A DNA stretch of 64,000 bases from Yersinia similis (GTDB taxonomy: Bacteria > Pseudomonadota > Gammaproteobacteria > Enterobacterales > Enterobacteriaceae). The stretch's first letter is position 1. The number at the start of each line of letters is the position of its first letter. The notes below the pieces were generated by a model. The model had not been told where the DNA came from, made no database searches, and saw nothing but the letters and a program-made list of their open reading frames with translations. Made by a program: the position numbers and the translations under genes. Shown here one piece after another: positions 54,244-62,762 of the stretch. The stretch is taken from the NCBI RefSeq assembly GCF_001053095.1, contig NZ_CGBP01000008.1, positions 105,621 through 169,620 on the forward strand, written 5' to 3'.

Positions 54244-56408
54244 CGGCTACCTTTATACTGACTTTTCAATGAGCTAAACCAACGCTTACGTGTTGCAATA
54301 TCGACATCCTCACCCCCACATTGATTATAGCCCGATGGGGCATAGCACATGACGGCCCGGTAAAGCGCATAGCTTTTATCTTCTGGCTCCGCCTTCGGAT
54401 CGTTGATAACGTATTGATAATAATCGAAACGATTGGGCTGAGTGATTACTGCATCATGTGCGCGGACTGCGGCATTCAGCACCTCATTGCCTTCACCTTC
54501 CTGATAAGTATTGATATTGATGGCAGTTACACGAAAGAACTCTCCCAAGCAGTTGAGAGCATGTCCATCCGTTTTATTTTTGACCAATGCTTTTACCGTG
54601 CCATCTAACGCAGCACAGGCATAGCCCTGCTCCACATTATCGCCCTGCCAATCGAACGCCGCCAGGTCTACATCGGCAAAGCTTTTTTGATCGACGGATT
54701 GCAGAATATGAGGGCTTAACTGTTTATCCTGCTCATAACCCTGATAATCACCAAGCATAAGATCCCGCAGTAATAGCGTGTGCAGAGCAATGGTTTTTTC
54801 CTCATCATTAGCACCAGAAATAACTTGCTGTTGTAAAAGTGCTTTTTGAGCTTTTGTTTTGAGTATCAGAGAACGATAACGCAGGTTTTTGATTGGGCTA
54901 TCTGCAGTAAATATGGCCTCAACCTGATTACTGTTCACCAGAACAGCAGCGAGTTTGAGTTGCAGATATTGCTGTTGTTGCGGCGATTGCACCAGGCCCA
55001 GCAGCTTACGCCAATGTGCTTCGGCCGGTGACCACTGTTGTTGAGCCACCAATGCATCACCATACAAAATCTGTTGACTGAAGGTGACAATGTCAGTGGC
55101 AGGGAGAGAGTCGACAGCCGAGACAGTGGCGACGACACCGGCATAATCTTGCTCATGATAATAGAGCCAGGCCGTCTGTAGATACTGCCAAAGGGGGAGC
55201 ATATCCGCATCGACAAACATCGGTTTATAACTTGCCAGTTTCGCCTGCGTAACCTCCAACTCAGAGTCACTCTGGCGCCCCCCTAATCGCAACCAACGTA
55301 ATGTTTGCGTGAAGGTCAGTAAAGGTGCTTGCATATCGCTGATAAAGGGCTCGCCACCAAAGGCATCTTTGCTGGTAAATTTAGCATCAACTTCTGATAC
55401 GGTATCCCACAAAGCTTCAGCATTCGGTGCTGCCAGTAATGTCTCTTCATACAAACGCGCCAGTTGTTGCCAATCAGAGAGGTACCAGTAAATACGGCGC
55501 TCCAACCCCTGAATCGACTCTGCGTAAATGCCTTGGGGATAAGCAACTAAATAGGCCCGAGAATAATCCAATGCCTGACGGGCGGCATCCTGATTGATAT
55601 TTTTAGTTTCAAACATGCCATATTTATCCGAAGCATTTGTACTGCTCTCATTGAGCGCAACCCGGAACAACATATAAGTCGCTGTTTCTGCGACCCATGC
55701 TTGAGAACTCTTTTGGAGGGCAGAAAATAAAGCGGTGGCCTCTGGGTAATCGCCCCGATAAAATGCATTGGCACCATGAAGATAATCGCTAAAAGCATCA
55801 ACATGTGAGCCTGGCACAATGTTAAAAGGTGGCGGTGTAATTCCACCGTCGATCGGTGCATCGACATTATGAAAAATATTGGATCGCCAGAGGGCTAAAT
55901 TATGTCGATCATCGGCAGTTAAGGACGAGTCTGCCAGTAAAGCGGTAAAAAATTGCTCAACTGATGCGGGATTATTGGAGATATGCCGTGCTTCTCTATA
56001 TCGGGCATTGGTTCCCTTAAACGAAGCCGAATTGATGCCTAGCGTCTTTGCCATCTTATCAAATGGTGTTTCTTCCGAAGGGCTATCATTATTCTCATCT
56101 GTAAGACTTTTTTCCCGCTTCGGGAAACTCATTTCATCATAATAAAACTCACCAAAATGGTAATTCCTACTACGGGTAATATCCGCTGGCATCGTTAAAC
56201 GTGGCAATATGAAATTTTTTGGTTCTCCAACCAATAACATCATATTAACCCGAGTATCATTGTAAACATCCAAAAAGGGTACACCACTGAGCGGGCAATA
56301 TTTCCCCCACACACAACCAGTATCATCAGAGGAAGCCTGTGATGGAGGTACCGCCATACCTAGCATGCCCATTATGAGGCCCATCCATAACTTACCGTTT
56401 ATTTTCAT
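54213..56408 (-). CDS. large exported helical-repeat protein, partner of DUF3142
   Basis: This 731-residue protein starts at 56408 (MKINGKLWMGLIMGMLGM), which opens a signal peptide; the frame extends 43 codons upstream without support. The mature protein has early cysteines (DDTGCVWGKYCPL). The middle (ANAFYRGDYPEATALFSALQKSSQAWVAETATYMLFRVAL and later WQQLARLYEETLLAAPNAEALW) looks like TPR or Sel1-type helical repeats. The C-terminal half contains CAALDGTVKALV and NQCGGEDVDIATRKRWF. No enzyme motif seen. A scaffold role for the DUF3142 protein is inference. Confidence 0.65.
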   Translation of the reverse strand: MKINGKLWMGLIMGMLGMAVPPSQASSDDTGCVWGKYCPLSGVPFLDVYNDTRVNMMLLVGEPKNFILPRLTMPADITRSRNYHFGEFYYDEMSFPKREKSLTDENNDSPSEETPFDKMAKTLGINSASFKGTNARYREARHISNNPASVEQFFTALLADSSLTADDRHNLALWRSNIFHNVDAPIDGGITPPPFNIVPGSHVDAFSDYLHGANAFYRGDYPEATALFSALQKSSQAWVAETATYMLFRVALNESSTNASDKYGMFETKNINQDAARQALDYSRAYLVAYPQGIYAESIQGLERRIYWYLSDWQQLARLYEETLLAAPNAEALWDTVSEVDAKFTSKDAFGGEPFISDMQAPLLTFTQTLRWLRLGGRQSDSELEVTQAKLASYKPMFVDADMLPLWQYLQTAWLYYHEQDYAGVVATVSAVDSLPATDIVTFSQQILYGDALVAQQQWSPAEAHWRKLLGLVQSPQQQQYLQLKLAAVLVNSNQVEAIFTADSPIKNLRYRSLILKTKAQKALLQQQVISGANDEEKTIALHTLLLRDLMLGDYQGYEQDKQLSPHILQSVDQKSFADVDLAAFDWQGDNVEQGYACAALDGTVKALVKNKTDGHALNCLGEFFRVTAININTYQEGEGNEVLNAAVRAHDAVITQPNRFDYYQYVINDPKAEPEDKSYALYRAVMCYAPSGYNQCGGEDVDIATRKRWFSSLKSQYKGSRWAERLNYYW

Positions 56409-56622
56409 TCTCGCTTGGTACCCTTCAGGAAATCCGACATTGTCGCTTATATTTTCAGCAAAAAGAACAAGAAAGCACTGAAACCCAAGATGAATATCGG
56501 ATACTGCTGCCACGAATAAAAACATACCGTTAATCAAGAGCTGAAAGCGATGATGTTAGATATGTATATTCATCTGGCCAAATTTAGTGTACCGATTAAT
56601 CTCTGGTTTGATTGGCACCCTC

Positions 56623-56735
56623 TAGCAGCGCGGTAACGAATCTGCGCTAATGGTGTCAGAGCATCGAAAAGCGCCTTTTATTCTTCGGTGAGCGTCATTT
56701 CGATGCCTTAGGCTTGACCGGTATAGAATTTTCTC
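56623..56735 (-). pseudogene. decayed phage small-terminase start, copy A
   Basis: Read on the minus strand from an ATG at 56698, MTLTEE is followed by TAA, then KALFDALT in frame, then a 2-bp deletion relative to copy B (61607-61716). The sequence then runs ALLEGANQTRD and stops. This resembles the first ~35 residues of a phage terminase small subunit. About 110 bases around it are duplicated at copy B. Confidence 0.6.
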
Positions 56736-56781
56736 ATTAATAATGATAGCGAGGGCCTTTCTGAACAAAATAGTCAGTGGG

Positions 56782-57066
56782 CTATTTATTTAGAGCGTCC
56801 TGATTTAGTTTATTGATGAGCTGTAGAACTTGTTCATATAGTTGCTTATCGTCAAGTTCATATTCCTCTCTGTCTGAGTCAGGATTATAGAGATCAGCCA
56901 AACAAAATATACTTGATAAGCACTCGCTTAATTTTTCATTGTCTTTAAGACAGATACGTTGGTCACGCTCTATCCTCCAAAACTCAATGTAAGCATTCGC
57001 AAAAACCTGCGCTGACACTCTTTCATTAATAAATGATTTAGCGAATTCTAAAATAACTATGCTCAT
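56782..57066 (-). CDS. colicin D-type immunity protein homologue (orphan)
   Basis: This is a 94-residue protein; the ATG at 57066 has CAGGAG upstream, whereas the frame extends 13 codons further without one. It resembles colicin D immunity protein, particularly in ADLYNPDSDREEYELDDKQLYEQVLQLI compared with the EPDADRANYEIDD region of ImmD. Such proteins neutralise tRNA-cutting toxins by covering the active site. No colicin D-type toxin is adjacent, so it may be a kept orphan or protect against a toxin of sister strains. Confidence 0.72.
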   Translation of the reverse strand: MSIVILEFAKSFINERVSAQVFANAYIEFWRIERDQRICLKDNEKLSECLSSIFCLADLYNPDSDREEYELDDKQLYEQVLQLINKLNQDALNK

Positions 57067-57112
57067 CGTAGGGCTCCTGTTTAACAAGGCTGGCTGCTCT
57101 ACCAAGCCTCAA

Positions 57113-57370
57113 TTACTCATGTGAGTCAATTTCGTTGAGCCAGCAATTAAAGTCTTCTTTTTCATATAAATACTCCCTGTCAGTTATCGGTAAATCTGCT
57201 CCCCCCAAGCATTGAAGTACTTTCCAAACAACCTGATCGCTTACTCGAATGTGATCATCATCAATTATTGCAAACGCCCATTCAGAGGCGCTTGAGCGGT
57301 CAAGTTCCCCTGACATTAAGCGCCTTACCTCCGGCAGTGAAATGCTCTCAACGTTACCATTTGCTACCAT
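57113..57370 (-). CDS. small acidic protein, probable immunity protein
   Basis: This is an 85-residue acidic protein (SLPEVRRLMSGELDRSSASEWAFAIIDDDH, VVWKVLQCLGGADLPITDREYLYEKEDFNCWL). The start at 57370 has a weak ribosome site; an internal ATG at residue 19 has GGAGG and would give 67 residues. It lies 46 bases before the colicin D-immunity-like gene and looks like one of the small immunity or helper proteins next to contact toxins. Family not named. Confidence 0.55.
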   Translation of the reverse strand: MVANGNVESISLPEVRRLMSGELDRSSASEWAFAIIDDDHIRVSDQVVWKVLQCLGGADLPITDREYLYEKEDFNCWLNEIDSHE

Positions 57371-57688
57371 TGCAGAATAAATATATAGCCCGGACCTTCA
57401 GCTTTTCAGTGGGGTTTCGCTGTTGGCCGCCAAAGATATTATTTGCCAGATGGTCAATAAAATGGAGAAGCTTGGCATTCAGGCTAGTGCGGGAAGGTAT
57501 TTAGGCCACCAGCACCGTTGATAATATCAAGCGTAGAATGAAAAAAGCTGGCAGGTGGATGATTGAAGCAAATACACAAAAAGCCACTGTTGCTGATAAA
57601 CCGTCCAACTTTATGGGGTCAGTTCAGCTGACAGTGGCCTTGATTGGGTAGCGAATACAGATAAAGGGGCTTCAGATCCCCCTACCGG
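57371..57688. pseudogene. 318-bp stretch of coding-like debris
   Basis: No intact gene. On the minus strand a fragment reads HSTLDIINGAGGLNTFPH and stops; on the plus strand 57490-57651 reads VDNIKRRMKKAGRWMIEANT ... and stops. Either may be the relic of a displaced toxin tip. I cannot decide which strand was coding. Confidence 0.3.
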
Positions 57689-57883
57689 TTATATAACCTT
57701 TCGTCCTTGCTTGTAGGCTTCTTTGGCTTCGTTGAGGCTCATTTTATTTGCTCCACCTACATAATCAGGTTCTTTGGACTGGATTGGGTCATCCTCCCAT
57801 TTACAAATAGGGCAAATTTCATAATCCCCAAGATTATCTATTGTTTTTGATCCGCAGCACGGACATGAATATTCATCACTCAT
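57689..57883 (-). CDS. CPCC cysteine-rich immunity protein
   Basis: This 64-residue protein has YSCPCCGSKTI and YEICPICKWEDDPIQSKEPDYVGGANKMSLNEAK, the Cys-rich CPCC family pattern, likely binding one zinc. Its ATG overlaps the toxin stop (ATGA at 57880-57883), the usual arrangement for a cognate immunity gene. CPCC proteins are recurrent partners in polymorphic toxin loci. It should neutralise the C-terminal domain of the PAAR toxin. Confidence 0.82.
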   Translation of the reverse strand: MSDEYSCPCCGSKTIDNLGDYEICPICKWEDDPIQSKEPDYVGGANKMSLNEAKEAYKQGRKVI

Positions 57884-59418
57884 TGTTTATTCCAATATCC
57901 CATTTTGTCTGACGGCTTAAACATCGTTTTAGGCACTCCATCTTTTGTCTTTACTGCAAACGTATTTAACTGTGGATGGTAAAATAGTTCATCACCATTT
58001 GGGCGAGTTTTTGTAAGTGTACCTTCCGGAGGATTATTAACGAAATCATGAGTGCTCTCAACATATTCTTTCGCATTATTAAAAGGCTGGTCTGAGAATT
58101 CATGACCATGCTTAACCCAGTGTTCATAAGCATTAGATACCGGTTCGAGCCTTTTGGTTTTCGTCCAAATTGGCGTGTCTGGATTTTTACTCAAATAAAT
58201 ATACAACGGTGGCAAATCAAGCAACGGATGGATCAGAATATAATCGCGGAAATCCTTCTCCTCTGGCATGGGTAATGTAGTTGAATGCTCGCCGGTTTCG
58301 TCAGCTTCCGGCATCGGTAATACCGTAATCGTAGTGCGAATGATCGGCCCGTCGTTATTACCGGTATTCGATGGGGCTTTAAATCCGGGATCATTCGGTG
58401 TCCACAGAATGGTTGGCCCTGCCGCGCCATCTTCCCAAAACTCATAATTGCCGGTAAAGACATTGAGCGTCATTTTGCGTACTGGCACTCTGTCCAATCC
58501 ACCTTCAGCACTCATATGATAGCCCTCGGCTTTTAACCGGCCATTTCCGCTATCAACCCAGCGAAAACGCACGCGTGTTGGTGCTGAGCCACCATTCTTA
58601 GCAATGTTTTCCAGCTTGAGTTTGTCGAGTAAATCGGTTTCACCTTCATTCAGGGTGCCCGGCATCATTCCCATGATAGCAGCACCGACAGGTGATGAAC
58701 CCACCATCCAGCGTCCCGCCGTCATCAGGTTACCACCGACAAACCGCATTCCCTGAATACCCGCTTGCTCTAAGGCCGCCAGACCCGCCCCAGTCGATAC
58801 CGGTACAACTACCGCGGCCGGAGCCGCACTGGTTCTCCCCAACACCCGCTTGTACCACGGTGTCTTAACATCAGGCTCTGTTTCCACAGGTTTACGCCTG
58901 GCAGTTTGAGCGCGTTGATCCACTTCATTATTATCAGTTGGGGAGGTTGGTGAGGGGGGAATAGTCTGATAAAAGCCCATTTTGCCGAAATTGCGGTGTG
59001 GTTCACCCTCGGTACCCGCATCGGTACACCCCTTTTCCCGCAGACAAGACTTGGCAAAAACGGGGGTTACGTCTGGTGGTGATTCGGAGGTCTCCGTGAA
59101 TGAGGGTGCGATACTGGACTGACCGGAGGTAGGTGACCCGATTAACTCATAGGCATCATTCATCATCGAAGGGATAAATCTTGCCTTGCACGGACAGTTA
59201 CTTGTGCTGTGTAGTGAACCCGCAAACTTGCGTCCCAGTATTGTGTCTCCGGGAATGTGCCCGACAATGATGTAGGTTCCCGGATGCTTACCGCAGGTAA
59301 TACGGTCTTGTTCACGGGCGACGGCTCTTCCCATTATTGTGTGGGTCGGTTCCCCTTCGGTGATAACTCCCCCGCAAGTTGTTTCATCGCCCACAACCAG
59401 ATAATAACCTTTTGCCAT
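57880..59418 (-). CDS. PAAR-domain toxin with pyocin-S linker and C-terminal nuclease-like tip
   Basis: This is a 512-residue protein. Residues 1-~95 form a PAAR domain (GDETTCGGVITEGE, DRITCGKHPGTYIIVGHIPGD, STSNCPCKARF). Residues ~165-260 are a proline-rich, then hydrophobic linker. Residues ~285-410 form an S-type pyocin domain (RVRFRWVDSGNGRLKAEGYH, ILWTPNDPGF). The last ~84 residues are the toxin tip: HWVKHGHEF, then LTKTRPNGDELFYHPQLNTFAVKTKDGVPKTMFKP, a pattern seen in small RNase-like (BECR/colicin D-like) tips. Predicted to ride a type VI spike into a rival cell and cut RNA. PAAR and pyocin parts are sure; the nuclease class is inference. Confidence 0.82.
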   Translation of the reverse strand: MAKGYYLVVGDETTCGGVITEGEPTHTIMGRAVAREQDRITCGKHPGTYIIVGHIPGDTILGRKFAGSLHSTSNCPCKARFIPSMMNDAYELIGSPTSGQSSIAPSFTETSESPPDVTPVFAKSCLREKGCTDAGTEGEPHRNFGKMGFYQTIPPSPTSPTDNNEVDQRAQTARRKPVETEPDVKTPWYKRVLGRTSAAPAAVVVPVSTGAGLAALEQAGIQGMRFVGGNLMTAGRWMVGSSPVGAAIMGMMPGTLNEGETDLLDKLKLENIAKNGGSAPTRVRFRWVDSGNGRLKAEGYHMSAEGGLDRVPVRKMTLNVFTGNYEFWEDGAAGPTILWTPNDPGFKAPSNTGNNDGPIIRTTITVLPMPEADETGEHSTTLPMPEEKDFRDYILIHPLLDLPPLYIYLSKNPDTPIWTKTKRLEPVSNAYEHWVKHGHEFSDQPFNNAKEYVESTHDFVNNPPEGTLTKTRPNGDELFYHPQLNTFAVKTKDGVPKTMFKPSDKMGYWNKQ

Positions 59419-59923
59419 ATCATCCCTTATTTATCCGTTTGCCAATATCAATTTGGCAATATGCCCAAAAAGGTAAGGGATAATGATGAGTTCGGCAATT
59501 AAAAGCTGAAACCGTGTTCTGTTGTTGAGTAAGGGGATCAACCAGCCCGAGAAAAGCCTCAACATTAACGGGTTAACTTTCGAACTGTATAGCTCTAGAA
59601 AAGGCGGGTACGTCCTCTACACATTGATATGTAGATTTAGCCAGAACCATGTAGAGCTTGAGAGAGGATAAAAACCATGAAATGCTTATGGAGTAAGGGA
59701 TTGGTAGGGGTTAGGAGAGTTTGAGATAATTGACGTGAAGGGAACATAACAGAAAACCTATCAAATTGTATTTAAACAATTATTAATTTCACTATATTTT
59801 TAATACCCCCAATTATACCCCCAGATATTTTTATTCGGATTAGCTTAACTGAAAGATAAGGTTTTATCAGGCATCAGAAAGCACAATAATCATCGTGATA
59901 CTGTTCCTCTGATGCACTGACTA
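59419..59923. other. intergenic region between the Fic and PAAR-toxin genes
   Basis: 505 bp without a credible gene. The word TTTGAGATAATT at 59720-59731 is an 11/12 match in inverted orientation to the three iterons upstream of fic (61074-61195). A pair ATACCCCC-AATT-ATACCCCC (about 59800-59823) is a short direct repeat. A hairpin-like AACCTTATC region near 59853 may belong to the fic terminator. Confidence 0.35.
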
Positions 59924-61066
59924 TCAAAAATCCGGAATAAACCCCTCTTTTCGCAAAGCATGAATGACACCACGCATCAGGTCTGATTTCGAAAAACCGG
60001 CGGTATAAATTCGCGATCCCACTTCAACCGGTTGCAAAAAGCCACGGTCAACTAACTTACCAATCTGATAGGTAATTTGAGCCGACTTAAATCCCGGTAA
60101 AACCTCTTTTAAATCATTGGCTTTTACCGTCCCCTGGCTAATGGTTCGCTTAAGAATTGTAGATTCCGTCTCATTGATTACTCCCCGCCCCTTAGAATAC
60201 TCGAGCGCTGGATAAAGAATTTTTGAGTTTAAAAAGTGAAGATTAGAGAGCTTATCGACTTTCTTTAACTCCGCCGATATACCGGTAAGAACATACAGGC
60301 ACCATTGCTCTAGCCCCTCAACAGCCCCCGTATCCGCTTCGGCCAGCATCGAGTAATAGCGCTCACGGTCATTACAAAAAACCGCCGTTGGGTTTAGCAC
60401 CCGCCCACTGGTTTTCACATTAAAGCCGTACTTTATCAGCAAAGAATAAGTCAGCAGGCGCACCGTTCTGCCATTGCCATTACCAAATGGATGAATCCAA
60501 CCAAAACGGTGATGTGCGAGAGCCACTTTCATCAGATCATATTTTGGCGCGTCTGCGCGATTCATAAAATCGACCAATTCCTGCATATAAGCCGGAACAT
60601 GGATGAATTCAGGCGGAAAATGAGTTGATTGAGCAATACTCACTCCGTGACTGCGATAGGCTCCCGGCGTTTTATCCCCTTCCCGTTCAAGTCCATTTAC
60701 CGTCATGGCGTGCAGTTCTCGAACAAAATACTCCGTGATATCTTCACCAGCATGCAGATGCTCATCAATAAAGTTCATGGCATGTTCGATGTTGCCAATC
60801 TCTTTCAATTGATCCGTGGAGTCCTCAACCCCTTCAACTTTACTTTCAACGTAATCGGCTAACGTTGTATGGTTACCTTCGATTCTTGCTGAACCCAAGC
60901 TTTCCAGCATATGAAAAATACTTTTTAGCTGGGCAAATAACAGAGGATGCACGGCGGTTTCAAGGCGCAGGTGTCTCAGTAACTCAAGCTCGGTCAACGC
61001 ATCAACCAGTGGCGAGTCGAAACTGGGGTTTAACAGTGCTAAATCATAGTGATTAAATTTAGGCAT
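59924..61066 (-). CDS. Fic-domain AMP-transferase-type protein with C-terminal winged helix
   Basis: This 380-residue protein has the Fic motif HPFGNGNGR at residues 192-200 (catalytic His192). The N-terminal inhibitory helix motif S-x-x-x-E-G (Ser59, Glu63) in [18 protein letters not shown] is of the class II type that blocks productive ATP binding. The C-terminal ~100 residues carry a winged helix ([41 protein letters not shown]). Family members AMPylate themselves or partner proteins and can act as transcription regulators. Three iterons upstream suggest autoregulation. Confidence 0.88.
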   Translation of the reverse strand: MPKFNHYDLALLNPSFDSPLVDALTELELLRHLRLETAVHPLLFAQLKSIFHMLESLGSARIEGNHTTLADYVESKVEGVEDSTDQLKEIGNIEHAMNFIDEHLHAGEDITEYFVRELHAMTVNGLEREGDKTPGAYRSHGVSIAQSTHFPPEFIHVPAYMQELVDFMNRADAPKYDLMKVALAHHRFGWIHPFGNGNGRTVRLLTYSLLIKYGFNVKTSGRVLNPTAVFCNDRERYYSMLAEADTGAVEGLEQWCLYVLTGISAELKKVDKLSNLHFLNSKILYPALEYSKGRGVINETESTILKRTISQGTVKANDLKEVLPGFKSAQITYQIGKLVDRGFLQPVEVGSRIYTAGFSKSDLMRGVIHALRKEGFIPDF

Positions 61067-61073
61067 AAAGTTA

Positions 61074-61195
61074 GATTATCTCAAATATGTAAATATTATT
61101 ATCTTAAAAATAGATTAAAAAACACTTTATAGCCATTATGTTAACAGATTATTGTTTGTAGATTATCTCAAAAGTAACTTTATGATTATCTCAAA
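61074..61195. promoter_or_regulatory. three iterons upstream of fic
   Basis: GATTATCTCAAA occurs exactly at 61074-61085, 61161-61172 and 61184-61195, with a degenerate fourth (TTATTATCTTAAAA) near 61097-61110. The first lies 8 bp before the fic start codon. They are direct repeats in one orientation in an AT-rich promoter region, as expected for cooperative binding of a regulator, probably the Fic protein's own winged helix. Confidence 0.65.
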
Positions 61196-61281
61196 AATTT
61201 ATGGTGATACATCCGATTGAATATCACTGTACACCGAACTGAAATCAACACCATCCCCTACTACTTTCACTTTGAACCATT

Positions 61282-61407
61282 ATGTTCGGTATCATTCAAA
61301 GCAGGGCCAACCCTAAAATGGATGGAGCGCTTTGTGATGGATGGATATCTGAAAGTTATAAACCCAACCTGCCCGACGAGGAGGATGATCACGAACTTCC
61401 CTTCTAA
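61282..61407 (+). CDS. small ORF or fragment, 41 residues
   Basis: ATG at 61282 to TAA at 61405-61407, reading MFGIIQSRANPKMDGALCDG ... PNLPDEEDDHELPF. The composition is protein-like and acidic at the end, but there is no clear ribosome site. It could be the 3' part of a lost gene from this toxin region. Unrecognised. Confidence 0.25.
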   Translation: MFGIIQSRANPKMDGALCDGWISESYKPNLPDEEDDHELPF

Positions 61408-61419
61408 GGTATTAACAGC

Positions 61420-61620
61420 ATGAATTGTTATGATTACGTCGGATTTAACCGGACTGAAATAGAACAGCTTTTGCAGATTAACCTGCACGACAGTGACGAA
61501 GAATATCAAAACATACTTAAAGATAAATTGCCAAAATGGTTAACGCCATTTATATCCAGAATCAATATTACAATAAAAGAAACTGCGGCATTAATTGTCG
61601 GGGTGATAGCAGCGCTGTAA
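61420..61620 (+). CDS. small ORF, 66 residues, probably truncated
   Basis: Starts at 61420 with AAGG ten bases upstream; acidic first half (YDYVGFNRTEIEQLLQINLHDSDEEYQ) and a hydrophobic end (ETAALIVGVIAAL). Its last codons run into the duplicated terminase segment, so its original 3' end may have been replaced. It is on the opposite strand to the toxin genes. No family recognised. Confidence 0.3.
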   Translation: MNCYDYVGFNRTEIEQLLQINLHDSDEEYQNILKDKLPKWLTPFISRINITIKETAALIVGVIAAL

Positions 61621-61716
61621 CGAATCTGCGCTGTAATTGTGTCAGGGCATCGAAAAGCGCCTTCTGTTCTTCGGTGAGCGTCATTTCAACCCCTCAAGGT
61701 TTAACCGGGCTGAATT
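61607..61716 (-). pseudogene. phage small-terminase start, copy B
   Basis: From an ATG at 61684 on the minus strand the frame reads MTLTEEQKALFDALTQLQRR then FVTALL, after which it diverges (SPRQLMPQFLLL, stop). The first 26 residues look like the start of a phage terminase small subunit. Direct repeat of 56623-56735, less decayed. Confidence 0.6.
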
Positions 61717-61736
61717 ACCCAGTCTATTATATGCAT

Positions 61737-62210
61737 CTATAAATCATTATCTGCTTTAATTCGAGCCAGTTGTGCAGCAAGAAACTCGACTAAAGAATCG
61801 AATGATTCGTATGCTTCATCAATAGCGATACGATCACGAACCTCCCATTTATGGGTCCGAACGTCATAAACAAACGAGTCGGTCCCTGTTGAGCCTATAA
61901 ATATTAGGTAGTTTATTTCATCGACAACTAATTCAGGCGCTTCGCGGAGGATATTGGTTTGTTCATCGTTATATTCAAATAATTCGTTATGTACTTCATC
62001 ATAGTTCGATAAACCGTAAACAGAATATCCATCAATAATGAAACCATCCATTAGAGAAACAAACTCTAAATACTGATCCCCAAAATCTGGTTGTACAGCA
62101 CCAATACCACGCCCGAAGTCATGTTGTTCCACATGTCCCGTGAATTTAGGGTGTATCATATACCCTAATATTTTCCCAACACGACTCAGGTCATCAACAA
62201 TATTGCGCAT
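61737..62210 (-). CDS. SUKH (SMI1/KNR4-type) immunity protein, second copy
   Basis: This 157-residue protein has FGDQYLEFVSLMDGFIIDGYSVYGLSNYDEV, VDEINYLIFIGSTGTDSFVYDVRTHKWEVRDR and YESFDSLVEFLAAQLARI, matching the SUKH/SMI1 core. SUKH proteins are the most widespread immunity proteins of nuclease toxins. It lies 13 bases after a paralogue of the same family and should belong to the HNH toxin transcript. Confidence 0.78.
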   Translation of the reverse strand: MRNIVDDLSRVGKILGYMIHPKFTGHVEQHDFGRGIGAVQPDFGDQYLEFVSLMDGFIIDGYSVYGLSNYDEVHNELFEYNDEQTNILREAPELVVDEINYLIFIGSTGTDSFVYDVRTHKWEVRDRIAIDEAYESFDSLVEFLAAQLARIKADNDL

Positions 62211-62223
62211 ATAATTACACTAT

Positions 62224-62754
62224 TCATTCAATATCAGGGTCTGGCCGAAGATTGTCGATAAGTACCTTCAATAAACCAGGTATATCGTCAAAACTATCCC
62301 AAAGAGTATCTACTGTACCGATACGATCACGTAGCTCAAATTTTTCACTAATCTGATTAAAAATAACAACATCAGTTTCGTTATGCCCAATGAAAACATA
62401 GTCATCAAATTCTACAGGATAAAGCTCTGGTACTTCATGCAGGTTAGCTCTGGCTCTACGGATATCACGAATATTTTGTTCATCAGAAAAAATACCGTAC
62501 ATAGTGGTGCCATTAAGGCTAAAACCATTAAGAAAATAGAGAAATCTCAGGTATTCATTTGCGAAGGTTTGCCCCCCCATTTTGATTAATACCTGCATTG
62601 CTTCGGTTATGTTGACTGAACCGGGATCTTTTAGGCCAGAACACGCCTCAACGCCATATTTAGCTAAGGAGCGAGAAATAGAATAAATCTCATCAACATA
62701 TTTAGTCAGTTTTTTAACATTATCATGTTCAAGTAGTGTTTTAATTTCAATCAT
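62224..62754 (-). CDS. SUKH (SMI1/KNR4-type) immunity protein, first copy
   Basis: This is a 176-residue protein; the start at 62754 (MIEIKTLLEHDNV) is chosen because it lies 8 bases after the toxin stop, while the longer frame would overlap the toxin gene. FANEYLRFLYFLNGFSLNGTTMYGIFSDEQNI, FDDYVFIGHNETDVVIFNQISEKFELRDRIG and DSFDDIPGLLKVLI mirror the neighbouring copy. Predicted cognate immunity to the HNH nuclease encoded just upstream. Confidence 0.78.
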   Translation of the reverse strand: MIEIKTLLEHDNVKKLTKYVDEIYSISRSLAKYGVEACSGLKDPGSVNITEAMQVLIKMGGQTFANEYLRFLYFLNGFSLNGTTMYGIFSDEQNIRDIRRARANLHEVPELYPVEFDDYVFIGHNETDVVIFNQISEKFELRDRIGTVDTLWDSFDDIPGLLKVLIDNLRPDPDIE

Positions 62755-62762
62755 AATAATCT

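Noticed and set aside
59800..59823. ATACCCCC direct repeat as a phage attachment site
   Set aside because: No integrase gene and no matching second site were found in the window.
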